Below are positions 29,492 through 38,065 of a stretch of 64,000 nucleotides of DNA, piece by piece. The notes under the pieces are model-generated. The model worked only from the letters and a program-made list of their open reading frames with translations. It was not told the DNA's origin and ran no database searches. Every line of letters begins with the position of its first letter. The stretch's first letter is position 1. This DNA is from CAISIP01 sp965278985 (GTDB lineage: Bacteria > Pseudomonadota > Gammaproteobacteria > Burkholderiales > Burkholderiaceae_C): the NCBI GenBank assembly GCA_965278985.1, contig OZ257131.1, positions 1,860,001 to 1,924,000 of the forward strand. The letters are read 5' to 3'. Made by a program: the position numbers and the translations under genes.

Positions 29492-30547
29492 ATGTTTCCG
29501 CGCAACACGTGGTACGTCGCCTGCACACCCGACGAAATCGACGAAAAACCCCTGGGCCGCCAGATCTGCGGCGAGCAGATCGTGTTCTACCGCGGGGCGG
29601 ACGGCACCGTCGCGGCGCTGGAGGACTTCTGCCCGCACCGCGGCGCGCGCCTGTCGCTGGGAAGCGTGTGCGAAGGCCAGCTGGTCTGCGGGTACCACGG
29701 CCTGGTCATGGGCTGCGACGGCAAGACCGTGTCCATGCCCGGCCAGCGCGTGGGCGGTTTCCCGAAGATCCGTAGCTACCCCGTGGTGGAGCGTTACGGC
29801 TTCATCTGGGTCTGGCCGGGTGATGCGGCGCAGGCCGATCCCGCCCACATCCACCACCTGGAATGGGCCGACAACCCGGAGTGGGCGTATGGCGGGGGCC
29901 TGTACCACATCCAGTGCGACTACCGCCTGATGATCGACAACCTGATGGACCTGACGCACGAGACCTACGTGCACAGCACCAGCATCGGCCAGAAGGAAAT
30001 CGACGAGGCCCCGGTGACCACCAAGACCGAGGGCGACCAGGTGGTGACCAGCCGCTTCATGGACAACGTGATGGCCCCGCCCTTCTGGCGTGCCAGCCTG
30101 CGCGGCAACAACCTGGCCGACGACGTGCCGGTGGACCGCTGGCAGATCTGCCGCTTCTCGCTGCCCAGCCACGTGATGATCGAGGTGGGTGTGGCGCATG
30201 CCGGCAAGGGCGGCTACCACGCCGACCCCGCGCACAAGGTCTATTCGATCGTGGTGGACTTCCTGACCCCCGAGACCGAGACCTCCATGTGGTACTTCTG
30301 GGGCATGGCGCGCAACTTCAACGTCAAGGACAAGGCCCTTACCGCGCAGATCCGCGACGGGCAGGGCAAGGTCTTCGCCGAGGACACGGCGGTGCTGGAG
30401 GCGCAGCAGCGCAACCTGCTGCTGCACCCCAACCGCAAGCTGCTGCTGTTGAATATCGACTCGGGTGGCGTACAGTCACGGCGCATGCTGGACAAGATGA
30501 TTGCCGCCGAGCAGCAGTCCCCAGCACCCGTCGCACAGGCGGCGTGA
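29492..30547 (+). CDS. vanA: Vanillate O-demethylase oxygenase subunit
   Basis: A 351-residue Rieske monooxygenase, the usual VanA length. It converts vanillate to protocatechuate and formaldehyde with electrons from VanB. Rieske ligands are C47, H49, C66 and H69 (CPHRGA and CGYHG). The iron site is DNLMDLTHETYVH with H156 and H161. The start MFPRNTWYVACTPDEI is characteristic of VanA/PobA-like O-demethylases, and AAGGAG sits before the ATG. vanB follows after 67 bases, and the GntR gene lies upstream in the opposite direction. A related methoxybenzoate (syringate, veratrate) could be the true substrate. Confidence 0.88.
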   Translation: MFPRNTWYVACTPDEIDEKPLGRQICGEQIVFYRGADGTVAALEDFCPHRGARLSLGSVCEGQLVCGYHGLVMGCDGKTVSMPGQRVGGFPKIRSYPVVERYGFIWVWPGDAAQADPAHIHHLEWADNPEWAYGGGLYHIQCDYRLMIDNLMDLTHETYVHSTSIGQKEIDEAPVTTKTEGDQVVTSRFMDNVMAPPFWRASLRGNNLADDVPVDRWQICRFSLPSHVMIEVGVAHAGKGGYHADPAHKVYSIVVDFLTPETETSMWYFWGMARNFNVKDKALTAQIRDGQGKVFAEDTAVLEAQQRNLLLHPNRKLLLLNIDSGGVQSRRMLDKMIAAEQQSPAPVAQAA

Positions 30548-30614
30548 GCCCAGGCCGTTCAGCGGACGAAGCACGCGCCGTGGTGCGCCCTTCAGCGTTT
30601 CATCAGTGAGCACC

Positions 30615-31571
30615 ATGGACACTCTCTCCGTCAAGGTCCTGCGCAAGGTCCAGGAAGCCCAGGACATCGCCAGTTTCGAGCTTGCCAGCACCGACGGCAG
30701 CCCCCTGCCCCCCTTCAGCGCCGGTTCGCATGTGGACGTCCAGGTCCCTGGCGGCCTGACGCGCCAGTATTCCTTGTCCAACGACGACAAGGAGCAGCAC
30801 CGTTACCGCATCGCCGTGCTGCGCGACCCCAAGTCCCGCGGCGGCTCGGTGGGCATGCACGACGCTGTGAAGGAAGGCGATGTGCTCACCATCAGCACAC
30901 CGCGCAACCATTTCCCGATGGTGCGCGCCGAACGCACGCTGCTGCTGGCCGGCGGCATTGGCGTGACCCCGATCCTGTGCATGGCGCAGCGCCTGTCGGC
31001 CATCGGAGCCGACTTCGAGATGCACTACTGCACGCGCTCGCAGGACCGCACCGCTTTCCATGCCGAGATCACGGCCTCGCCGTTCGCCGACCGCGTCCAC
31101 TTCCATTTCGACGACGGCGACGCCGCACAGAAGCTCGACGCCGCGAAGCTGCTGGCCGCGCCCGCGCCTGGCACGCATGTCTACATCTGCGGCCCCACGG
31201 GCTTCATCGACTACATCGTCGGCACCACCACAGCCCAGGGCTGGGACAAGGCCAACGTGCACCTGGAGTATTTCGGTGCCGCCGCGCAGGACACCAGCAA
31301 CGACGGCAGCTTCGAGGTGCGTATCGCCAGCACCGGCAAGGTCTACCCCATTGCCAAGGACCAGAGCGTCGTGCAGGCGCTCGCTGCCCATGGCATCGAG
31401 ATCCTGACCTCCTGTGAGCAGGGCGTGTGTGGCACCTGCCTCACGCGCGTGCTGGAAGGCGAATGCGACCACCGCGACCTGTATCTGCTCGACGACGAGA
31501 AGGAAGCCAACGACCAGTTCCTGCCCTGCTGCTCGCGTGCGAAGAGCCCCCTGCTGGTGCTTGACCTCTGA
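30615..31571 (+). CDS. vanB: Vanillate O-demethylase reductase subunit
   Basis: A 318-residue phthalate-dioxygenase-reductase-type protein that passes electrons from NAD(P)H through FMN to its own [2Fe-2S] and then to VanA. The flavin motif is RQYSLSND (about residues 51-58), the nucleotide-binding segment is LLLAGGIGVTPIL, and CGPTGFID is also present. The C-terminal plant-type ferredoxin domain has ligands C267, C272, C275 and C305. The length is normal for VanB. A Rho-independent terminator follows 16 bases after the stop. It may also serve the orphan Rieske oxygenases elsewhere in the window, which lack reductases. Confidence 0.88.
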   Translation: MDTLSVKVLRKVQEAQDIASFELASTDGSPLPPFSAGSHVDVQVPGGLTRQYSLSNDDKEQHRYRIAVLRDPKSRGGSVGMHDAVKEGDVLTISTPRNHFPMVRAERTLLLAGGIGVTPILCMAQRLSAIGADFEMHYCTRSQDRTAFHAEITASPFADRVHFHFDDGDAAQKLDAAKLLAAPAPGTHVYICGPTGFIDYIVGTTTAQGWDKANVHLEYFGAAAQDTSNDGSFEVRIASTGKVYPIAKDQSVVQALAAHGIEILTSCEQGVCGTCLTRVLEGECDHRDLYLLDDEKEANDQFLPCCSRAKSPLLVLDL

Positions 31572-31587
31572 GCTTGCCCCCACCCCC

Positions 31588-31619
31588 GGTCGATGCAGTT
31601 GCGCATCGGCCTTTTTTTT
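31588..31619 (+). terminator. Rho-independent terminator after vanB
   Basis: GGTCGATGC (31588-31596) pairs with GCATCGGCC (31603-31611), with one wobble, around a 6-base loop, followed directly by eight T residues (31612-31619). It separates vanAB from the downstream MetE-like gene, which must have some read-through or its own start; the terminator lies only 18 bases before that gene's ATG. Confidence 0.85.
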
Positions 31620-31637
31620 CACAATCCAGGAGACACC

Positions 31638-32750
31638 ATGCCCCACCTCCCAGCCCGCTACGACCATGTCGGCAGCTTCCTGCGCCCCAAGTATTTGCTT
31701 GAAGCCCGTGAACAGAAAGCCAAGGGCGAGATCACGCCCGACGCACTGCGCAAGGTCGAAGACAAGGCCATCAGCGAGATCGTGAAGTTCCAGGAGGACG
31801 TGGGCCTCAAGAGCATCACCGACGGCGAATTCCGCCGCACGTATTTCCACATCGACTTCCTGGAGCAACTGGGTGGCGTGAAGACCGACATCCCGGTCAC
31901 CGTGCTGCGTGCAGACAACAGCAAGGAGCTGGCACCGCCGGTGATGAAGGTCATCGACAAGGTGCGCCATGCCAAGGACATCCAGCTGGCCGACTTCCAG
32001 TACCTGAAGTCGCAGGTATCGGCCGGCAACACGCCCAAGGTGACGATCCCCTCGCCCACCATGCTGCATTTCCGCGGCGGGCGTGCCGGCATCAGCAAGC
32101 AGCACTACCCCGAGCTGGACCCCGACTTCTACCAGGACGTGGCCGACGCCTACGGCGCCGAGCTGCGCTCGCTGGCCGCCGCGGGTTGCACCTATGTGCA
32201 GATGGACGACACCAACCTGGCCTACCTCTGTGACGAGAAGATGCGCGAGGCTGCCCGCCAACGCGGCGACGACCCCAACGAGCTGCCGCACCGCTATGCC
32301 AAGTTCATCAACCTCGTGGTCGCGCAGAAGCCCGAAGGCATGCTGCTGGGCATGCACCTGTGCCGCGGCAACTTCATGAGCACGCACGCCGCCTCGGGCA
32401 ACTACGAGCCCGTGGCCGAGGCGCTGCTGAAAGAGATGAACATCGACGCCTACTTCATGGAGTACGACGACGACCGCAGCGGCGACTTCAAGCCCCTGCG
32501 CTACCTGGCCAAGGGCAAGACCGTGGTGCTGGGCCTGGTGACCACCAAGTTCGGCAAGCTCGAATCCAAGGACGAGCTCAAGCGCCGCATCGACGAAGCC
32601 GCGAAGTACGCGCCCATGGAGCAGTTGGCCCTGTCTCCGCAGTGCGGCTTCTCCAGCACCGTGCACGGCAACGACATCGCCGTGGAAGCCCAGCGCAGCA
32701 AGCTGCGGCTGGTGATCGAGACGGCGCAGGAGGTGTGGGGCGACGCCTGA
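31638..32750 (+). CDS. MetE-core-type cobalamin-independent methyltransferase (Meth_synt_2)
   Basis: A 370-residue stand-alone version of the catalytic C-terminal barrel of methionine synthase MetE; full MetE is about twice as long. The zinc site is visible as H240-L-C242, E275 and C336 (GMHLCRGN, FMEYDDDR, SPQCGFSS). The start HVGSFLRP is typical of the Meth_synt_2 family. Such short proteins may use methyl donors other than methyl-folate polyglutamate. CAGGAG lies just before the ATG. Its position right after vanAB suggests a link to methyl or one-carbon handling during demethylation, but the strong terminator between them argues for separate control. Confidence 0.82.
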   Translation: MPHLPARYDHVGSFLRPKYLLEAREQKAKGEITPDALRKVEDKAISEIVKFQEDVGLKSITDGEFRRTYFHIDFLEQLGGVKTDIPVTVLRADNSKELAPPVMKVIDKVRHAKDIQLADFQYLKSQVSAGNTPKVTIPSPTMLHFRGGRAGISKQHYPELDPDFYQDVADAYGAELRSLAAAGCTYVQMDDTNLAYLCDEKMREAARQRGDDPNELPHRYAKFINLVVAQKPEGMLLGMHLCRGNFMSTHAASGNYEPVAEALLKEMNIDAYFMEYDDDRSGDFKPLRYLAKGKTVVLGLVTTKFGKLESKDELKRRIDEAAKYAPMEQLALSPQCGFSSTVHGNDIAVEAQRSKLRLVIETAQEVWGDA

Positions 32751-32756
32751 GCGGCC

Positions 32757-34667
32757 TCACCCCGCCAGCATCGCCTCCACCTTGTTCGCCAGCTCGGCCA
32801 TGTCGAAGGGCTTGGTCAACACCTCCATGCCCGCATCGAGGTAGCCTTTGCCCACGGCGGCGTTTTCGGCGTAGCCGGTGATGAACAGGATCTTGAGCCC
32901 CGGGCGCGCCACGCGCGCGGCGTCGGCCACCTGGCGGCCGTTCATGCCGCCGGGCAGACCCACGTCGGTGACCAGCATGTCCACGCGCCGCTCGGCCTGC
33001 AGGATCTTCAGCCCCGAGGGGCCGTCCGCGGCCTCCATGACCTGGTAGCCCGCCTCGGCCAGCACCTCGGCGATGACGGTGCGGATGGTGTGTTCGTCGT
33101 CGATCACGAGCACCGTCTCGCCATGGCCGGCCGTGATGGCGCCTCCGCCAGCCTCCGTGCCGTCCAGGGGCGTATCACCCACATGGCGCGGGAAATACAT
33201 GCACATGGTCGTGCCCTGGCCTTCTTCGGAATGGATGCGCACCTGCCCGCCGGACTGGCGCACGAAGCCATAGACCATGGACAGCCCCAGGCCGGTGCCC
33301 TGGCCCATGGGCTTGGTGGTGAAGAAGGGGTCGAAGGCCCGCGCGGCCACTTCGGGGGACATGCCTGCGCCGGTGTCGGTGACGCAGACCGAGATGTACT
33401 GGCCCGGCGGCAGGTCGCGTTCACGCGCGGAGCGTTCGTCCAGCCACTTGTTGGCCGTCACTATGGTCAGCCGCCCCCCGTGCGGCAACATGGCATCGCG
33501 TGCGTTGATGCACAGGTTGAGCAGCGAGTTCTCCAGCTGGGAGGCATCCACGTTGATGGGCCACAAACCCCCGGCGCCGACGATCTCCACATGGACCGCG
33601 GGGCCGACCGTGCGGCGCACCAGGTCCTCCAGCCCCGCGATGAGGCGGTTGGCATCGATGGCCTTCGGGTCCAGGGTCTGGCGCCGCGAGAACGCCAGCA
33701 GGCGCTGAGTCAGCGTGGCGGCGCGCTTGATCGAGGCCTGCGCCATGCCGATGTAGTTGGCCACCGTGTCGTAGCGGCCCTGGGCCACGCGTTTGGCCAG
33801 CAGCTCCAGGCTGCCGGAGATACCCGCCAGCAGGTTGTTGAAGTCGTGCGCGATGCCGCCCGTGAGCTGGCCCACGGCTTCCATCTTCTGGGCCTGGCGC
33901 AGTTCTTCCTGCGCCTGCATGAGCTCGCGTTCACGCGCCTTGTAGTCCGCCAGGTCGCGCCCGACAGCGATGAAATGCACGCCCTCGGGCTCGGGTGACA
34001 CGGTCCAGCCGATGGGTATCCACAGGCCGTTGGAGGCCAGGATGCGGTTCTCGAAGCGCGTCGGTTGCCCCGTCTGCCCCATGGACTGCAGGGCGGCCAC
34101 CGTGGCGGGCACGTCGTCGGGGTGGATGATGTCGGCATAGGGCCGGGTCAACAGCTGGTGTTCGGAGTATCCCAGCACCTGTGTCCACGCGGGATTCACC
34201 GCGGACATGTTGCCACCGTAGTCCGCGCGGGCCAGCATGTCCTCGGACAAGGCCCACAGCCGGTCGCGTTCGGCTTCGGCATTCTTCTGCGCCGTGATGT
34301 CGCGCCCGGTGCAGTAGTAGCGGTCCCCCTCCGGCACGGCCACCCACGACAACCAGCGGTAGCTGCCATCCTTGCACTGGTAGCGGTTCTCGAAGCGCAA
34401 CACCGCGTCGCCATTGCGCAACTGGACGTATGCCAGGGACGTGGCGTGCAGGTCCTCCGGATGCAGGAAGCTGGTGAAAGGCCGGCTCTTCATCTCCGCC
34501 TCGGACCATCCGAGCACGGCGTTCCAGGCCGGGTTCACGTCCTCGAAATATTCGTCCGGACGCAAGACGGCCATCAGGTCCGGTGTCACGTTCCAGGTGC
34601 GGTCCCGTGCGTTGCCGTTGCCCGTGTCGCCGGGAAGGGAAGGACGGTCTGGTTCGTTCGGTGCCAT
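32757..34667 (-). CDS. PAS-PAS hybrid sensor histidine kinase with receiver domain
   Basis: A 636-residue soluble sensor kinase without membrane segments. Two PAS domains come first (about residues 25-135 and 140-255; FEDVNPAWNAVLGWSEAE and MSAVNPAWTQVLGYSEHQ). A HisKA-type dimerisation helix follows with phospho-acceptor H274 in GGIAHDFNN, then the ATP-binding domain (NARDAMLPHGG, DTGAGM, GTGLGLSM). A C-terminal receiver domain has phospho-acceptor D568 (LVTDVGLPG). No separate response regulator is adjacent, so signalling probably passes to an unlinked partner. The input may be redox, light or a ligand bound by PAS. Its stop is 6 bases from the end of the convergent MetE-like gene. Confidence 0.9.
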   Translation of the reverse strand: MAPNEPDRPSLPGDTGNGNARDRTWNVTPDLMAVLRPDEYFEDVNPAWNAVLGWSEAEMKSRPFTSFLHPEDLHATSLAYVQLRNGDAVLRFENRYQCKDGSYRWLSWVAVPEGDRYYCTGRDITAQKNAEAERDRLWALSEDMLARADYGGNMSAVNPAWTQVLGYSEHQLLTRPYADIIHPDDVPATVAALQSMGQTGQPTRFENRILASNGLWIPIGWTVSPEPEGVHFIAVGRDLADYKARERELMQAQEELRQAQKMEAVGQLTGGIAHDFNNLLAGISGSLELLAKRVAQGRYDTVANYIGMAQASIKRAATLTQRLLAFSRRQTLDPKAIDANRLIAGLEDLVRRTVGPAVHVEIVGAGGLWPINVDASQLENSLLNLCINARDAMLPHGGRLTIVTANKWLDERSARERDLPPGQYISVCVTDTGAGMSPEVAARAFDPFFTTKPMGQGTGLGLSMVYGFVRQSGGQVRIHSEEGQGTTMCMYFPRHVGDTPLDGTEAGGGAITAGHGETVLVIDDEHTIRTVIAEVLAEAGYQVMEAADGPSGLKILQAERRVDMLVTDVGLPGGMNGRQVADAARVARPGLKILFITGYAENAAVGKGYLDAGMEVLTKPFDMAELANKVEAMLAG

Positions 34668-34864
34668 GCGGCTAGGCCTTGCGGAGAGAGTGTGGGTGTC
34701 TGATCGCTCCCCGCCCCCGCTTTGCCACGCCCCCGAAGGGATGCACGAAGCATGGAGGGGTGGCCCGGATTTTTCCGCACCGATTCTATGCAGGCGCCAA
34801 GGTCGCGCCGGTGCGGACGCCGGTCACTGCCTGCGGGTTTCCGGGGGGCGGCGACAATCGCCCC

Positions 34865-35713
34865 ATGAAAGCACCCCCGCGACTGCAGTCGCTCATCGAA
34901 GAAGGCCTGATCGACACGGTGGTGCGCCAGCTCATGAGTGGCAAGGAAGCCATGGTCTATGTGGTGCGCATCGGTGATGAGACGCGCTGCGCCAAGATCT
35001 ACAAGGAGGCCACGCAACGCAGCTTCCGCCAGGCCGTGGACTACACCGAGAACCGCAAGGTCAAGAATTCGCGCCAGGCCCGCGCCATGGCCAAGGGCAC
35101 GCGGTATGGCCGCCAGGCACAGGAAGCCGCCTGGCAGAGCGCCGAGGTGGACGCCCTGTACCGCCTGGCCGCCGCGGGCGTGCGTGTGCCCACGCCCTAC
35201 AACTTCCACGAAGGTGTGCTGCTCATGGAGCTGGTCACCGACGCGCAGGGCGACGCCGCGCCGCGCCTGAACGACGTGGAGTTCAGCCCCGAGGACGCGC
35301 GGGCCCACCATGCCACGCTGCTGGCGGAAGTGGTGCGCATGCTGTGCGCGGGCGTCGTGCACGGCGACCTGTCGGAGTTCAACATCCTGCTGGCCGCCGA
35401 CGGCCCGGTCATCATCGACCTGCCGCAGGCCGTGGACGCGGCCGGCAACAACCACGCGCAGCGCATGCTGCTGCGCGACGTGGACAACCTGCGCGATTTC
35501 TTCGGCCGCTTCGCACCGGAGCTGCTGCAGACCGCCTTCGGCCCCGAGATCTGGGACCTGTACACCCGGGGCCTGCTGCACACGGACACGGAACTGACCG
35601 GCAGCTTCGCGGCGAAGGAAGGCGCGGTGGATGTGGGCACGGTGCTGCGTGTCATCGACGACGCCCGCGCCGAGGAGGCCGCGAGGCTGCTCAGGATGTC
35701 CACGCCGCGTTGA
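34865..35713 (+). CDS. RIO-type atypical serine kinase
   Basis: A 282-residue protein kinase of the RIO family (RIO1-like). The nucleotide-binding region contains GKEAMVYVV and CAKIYKEAT. The catalytic loop is HGDLSEFNIL with D168, and the metal-binding loop is IIDLPQ with D185. In eukaryotes and archaea RIO kinases act in ribosome maturation; bacterial members are scattered and of unknown role. No Shine-Dalgarno sequence is evident before the ATG, but the kinase fold begins within the first 25 residues. It is convergent with moaE. Confidence 0.85.
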   Translation: MKAPPRLQSLIEEGLIDTVVRQLMSGKEAMVYVVRIGDETRCAKIYKEATQRSFRQAVDYTENRKVKNSRQARAMAKGTRYGRQAQEAAWQSAEVDALYRLAAAGVRVPTPYNFHEGVLLMELVTDAQGDAAPRLNDVEFSPEDARAHHATLLAEVVRMLCAGVVHGDLSEFNILLAADGPVIIDLPQAVDAAGNNHAQRMLLRDVDNLRDFFGRFAPELLQTAFGPEIWDLYTRGLLHTDTELTGSFAAKEGAVDVGTVLRVIDDARAEEAARLLRMSTPR

Positions 35714-35743
35714 GCGTGTCGCGGGCGCGCCGCTGCGGCGGAA

Positions 35744-36220
35744 TCAGGCGCCGTTGCGGGCCACGATCCCCCAGCGCGCCAGTGCATCGTCGTCCGCCAC
35801 CCGCGCGTCCACCCAGCGAGCGCCTTCGGGCGTCTGCTCCTTCTTCCACAGCGGCGCCTGCGTCTTGAGGTAGTCCATCAGGAACTCGCAGGCCTGGAAG
35901 CTCGCGCCACGGTGGGCCGAGGTCACGGCCACCAGGACGATCTGGTCCAGGGGCTGCAGCGGGCCTACGCGATGGATGACCAGCGCGGCGTGGATGTCGA
36001 AGCGCCGCAGCGCCTCGTCCACCATCGCCTCGATGGCCGACTCGGTCATGCCCGGGTAGTGCTCCAGCTCCAGCGTGCTGACGGACTGGCCTTCGTTGCG
36101 GTCGCGCACCGTGCCCACGAAGCTGCACACGGCCCCCACGCGCGTGTCGTTGGCACGCAGGGCGGCCAGCTCGGTGGCGACGTCGAAATCGGCGGTCTGG
36201 ATGCGTACACGCGCTGTCAT
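35744..36220 (-). CDS. moaE: Molybdopterin synthase catalytic subunit MoaE
   Basis: A 158-residue enzyme that, with MoaD, inserts the dithiolene sulfurs into cyclic pyranopterin during molybdenum-cofactor synthesis. The conserved GAVCSFVGTVRD, LELEHYPGM, HRVGPL, SAHRGASFQACEFLMDYLKTQAPLWKKE blocks are visible, including the catalytic lysines of the final segment. Family length is normal. moaE usually follows moaD directly, but here moaD lies at 59542, on the same strand and 23 kb away, so the pair has been separated. Confidence 0.95.
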   Translation of the reverse strand: MTARVRIQTADFDVATELAALRANDTRVGAVCSFVGTVRDRNEGQSVSTLELEHYPGMTESAIEAMVDEALRRFDIHAALVIHRVGPLQPLDQIVLVAVTSAHRGASFQACEFLMDYLKTQAPLWKKEQTPEGARWVDARVADDDALARWGIVARNGA

Positions 36221-36346
36221 GGGCGGATTGTCGCAGCCCCTTCGGCTGGACAGGCCATGTCGATTCGGCGCCTTCCCGTTCGTCGATAGGATGTGACGCG
36301 CCCTTGGGCGAGCACGCCGACCGATCAACCCTAAAGGAGTGAAGAC

Positions 36347-36715
36347 ATGTCCTACATCGATGGTTTCGTGATTGCCGTTCCCACCGCCAACAAGCCGAAG
36401 TTCATCGCGCATGCCCGCCAGTTCGACGCCATGTTCATCGAGCTCGGCGCTCTGCGCGTGGTCGAGGGCTGGGGCACTGACGTGCCCGACGGCAAGGTCA
36501 CCGATTTCCGCCGCGCCGTCCAGGCCACGGCGGAGGAGACCGTGGCCTTCTCGTGGGTCGAATGGCCGGACAAGGCCACGCGTGACGCCGCCATGAAGCG
36601 AATGATGGAAGACCCGCGCATGGACCCGTCCAACCCCGACAACCTGCCCATGCCTTTTGACGGCAAGCGCATGATCTTCGGTGGCTTCGAACAGGTGGTC
36701 GAGGTGAAGGCCTGA
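36347..36715 (+). CDS. DUF1428 family protein
   Basis: A 122-residue protein of the DUF1428 family (MSYIDGFVIAVP..., then GWGTDVPDGKVTDF...AVQATAEETVAFSWVEWPDK and MPFDGKRMIFGGFE). The fold is a ferredoxin-like dimeric alpha-beta barrel; function is unknown and it is common in proteobacteria. AAAGGAG is spaced 7 bases before the ATG, supporting the start. It is divergent from moaE with a 126-base gap, and is followed by a leader-type ORF and the dapA-like gene. Confidence 0.85.
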   Translation: MSYIDGFVIAVPTANKPKFIAHARQFDAMFIELGALRVVEGWGTDVPDGKVTDFRRAVQATAEETVAFSWVEWPDKATRDAAMKRMMEDPRMDPSNPDNLPMPFDGKRMIFGGFEQVVEVKA

Positions 36716-36737
36716 GCAGCTGTTAGCATCGGCCCCC

Positions 36738-36836
36738 ATGTTTTCCATGTCCGCATCCCCCCTGACCACGCCCCACGGCGTGGCTGTGGTGTGCGCGGCC
36801 ATGGTCTGCAAAGCCAAAAAACCCAGGCTCATCTGA
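36738..36836 (+). CDS. Candidate leader peptide upstream of the dapA-like gene (32 aa)
   Basis: A short ORF encodes a 32-residue peptide ending CKAKKPRLI, with three lysine codons (AAA GCC AAA AAA, 36810-36821) just before a set of competing hairpins. Its next neighbour, 135 bases downstream, encodes a dihydrodipicolinate synthase-like protein, the committed step of lysine synthesis. Lysine codons beside alternative RNA structures fit ribosome-mediated attenuation. There is no clear ribosome-binding site; an internal ATG at 36747 is an alternative start. Translation is unproven. Confidence 0.4.
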   Translation: MFSMSASPLTTPHGVAVVCAAMVCKAKKPRLI

Positions 36837-36944
36837 CCGGAGCCTTGGTTCCGTCCTCGGATGAGCGATGGAACCAGCCAATCCCCTGTTGATCTCTGCC
36901 TGACTGGGCTCCTGCTGCGCATCCGATGGACGGTCTTCCATCGG
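36823..36944 (+). promoter_or_regulatory. Attenuator-like set of mutually exclusive hairpins before the dapA-like gene
   Basis: CCAGGCTC (36823-36830) can pair with GAGCCTTGG (36840-36848, one bulge). TGGTTCC (36846-36852) pairs perfectly with GGAACCA (36870-36876) and competes for 36846-36848. CTCATC (36828-36833) can instead pair with GATGAG (36860-36865). A last perfect stem, CCGATGGA/TCCATCGG (36923-36930 with 36937-36944), ends 16 bases before the AGGAG of the next gene. No U-tract is seen, so control may be at translation or through Rho. Confidence 0.45.
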
Positions 36945-36971
36945 TCGTATCACATGCACAGGAGTTCCTCG

Positions 36972-37853
36972 ATGTCTTCCCCCACCGCCACGCCGGATTT
37001 TTCCGGTCTCTGGATTCCGCTGGTCACCCCGTTCCAATCGGATGGATCCGTCGACCATGCCGCGCTGGCGCGGCTGGCCCGCCACCTGCAGCCGCAGGGA
37101 ATCGCGGGTTTCGTGGTCTGCGGCTCCACGGGCGAGGCCGCGGCGCTGGACGAACAGGAGCAGCTGGCCGTGCTGCAGACGGTGCTGCAGGCCTGCCCCG
37201 GCTTGCCGGTGGTCATGGGGCTGTCCGACTACCACCTGCCCCAGGCCATCGCGCGGGTGCGCCAGCTCGCGGCGCTGCCCCTGGCGGGCTTGCTGGTGTC
37301 GGCACCGCACTATGTGCGGCCCGCGCAGGCCGGCCTGCTGCGCTGGTTCGGCGACATCGCCGACGCCAGCACGCATCCGCTGGTCGTCTATGACATTCCC
37401 TACCGCACCGGCGTGTCCCTGCACCGCGACACCTTGCTCGCGCTGGCCGGGCACCCGCGCATCGCGGCCATCAAGGACTGCGGGGGGGACGCGGGCAAGA
37501 CCCTGGCACTGATCGCCCAGGGCCGCCTGCAGGTGCTGGCTGGCGAGGACCTGCAGATCTTCTCGACACTCGCGCAGGGCGGAGTGGGCGCCATCGCGGC
37601 CAGTGCGCACGTGGCGACATCGCAGTTCGCCCAGCTGCTGGCGCTGCTGCGCGCGGCGCGCATGGACGAAGCGCGGGCGCTGTGGATGCGCCTGGTGCCG
37701 CTGGTCGAGGCCGTGTTCGCCGAGCCCAACCCGGCGCCGGTGAAGGCCCTGCTGACACGGCAGGGCCTGCTGCAGGGCGGGCTGCGGGCGCCGATGACGG
37801 CCTGCTCGGCCGGCCACGACGAACGCCTCGCGCAATTGCTGCCCGCGGACTGA
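36972..37853 (+). CDS. Dihydrodipicolinate synthase family protein (DapA-like)
   Basis: A 293-residue class I aldolase of the DapA/NanA family. It keeps the GSTGE loop, the tyrosine region APHYVRP, the YDIPYRTG segment equivalent to E. coli DapA YNVPSRTG (including the arginine that binds the substrate carboxylate), the Schiff-base lysine in AAIKDCGG, and the C-terminal AEPNPAPVK. This supports true condensation of pyruvate with aspartate semialdehyde for lysine synthesis, although related lyases look similar. AGGAG sits 8 bases before the ATG at 36972. The lysine-codon leader upstream agrees with a lysine role; this could be a second dapA in the genome. Confidence 0.8.
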   Translation: MSSPTATPDFSGLWIPLVTPFQSDGSVDHAALARLARHLQPQGIAGFVVCGSTGEAAALDEQEQLAVLQTVLQACPGLPVVMGLSDYHLPQAIARVRQLAALPLAGLLVSAPHYVRPAQAGLLRWFGDIADASTHPLVVYDIPYRTGVSLHRDTLLALAGHPRIAAIKDCGGDAGKTLALIAQGRLQVLAGEDLQIFSTLAQGGVGAIAASAHVATSQFAQLLALLRAARMDEARALWMRLVPLVEAVFAEPNPAPVKALLTRQGLLQGGLRAPMTACSAGHDERLAQLLPAD

Positions 37854-38065
37854 TACCGCATCGCCCCTCGCCCTTGCGACTTTGTCCTACACGGATTTCA
37901 GGCACGGATTGGCCGCATCGGCGGGACGAGGCACTATGCTGTGTCCGGTAGCGCACGCTGGCCGGCTGCCATGCCGGCCCCTCGCATGTCCCAGCCTGCG
38001 AGGGCGTGTCGCCCGACGGATATTTTCAAACCCGTCCCTTTCGCGGGACGCAGCACTGGGGCTCC

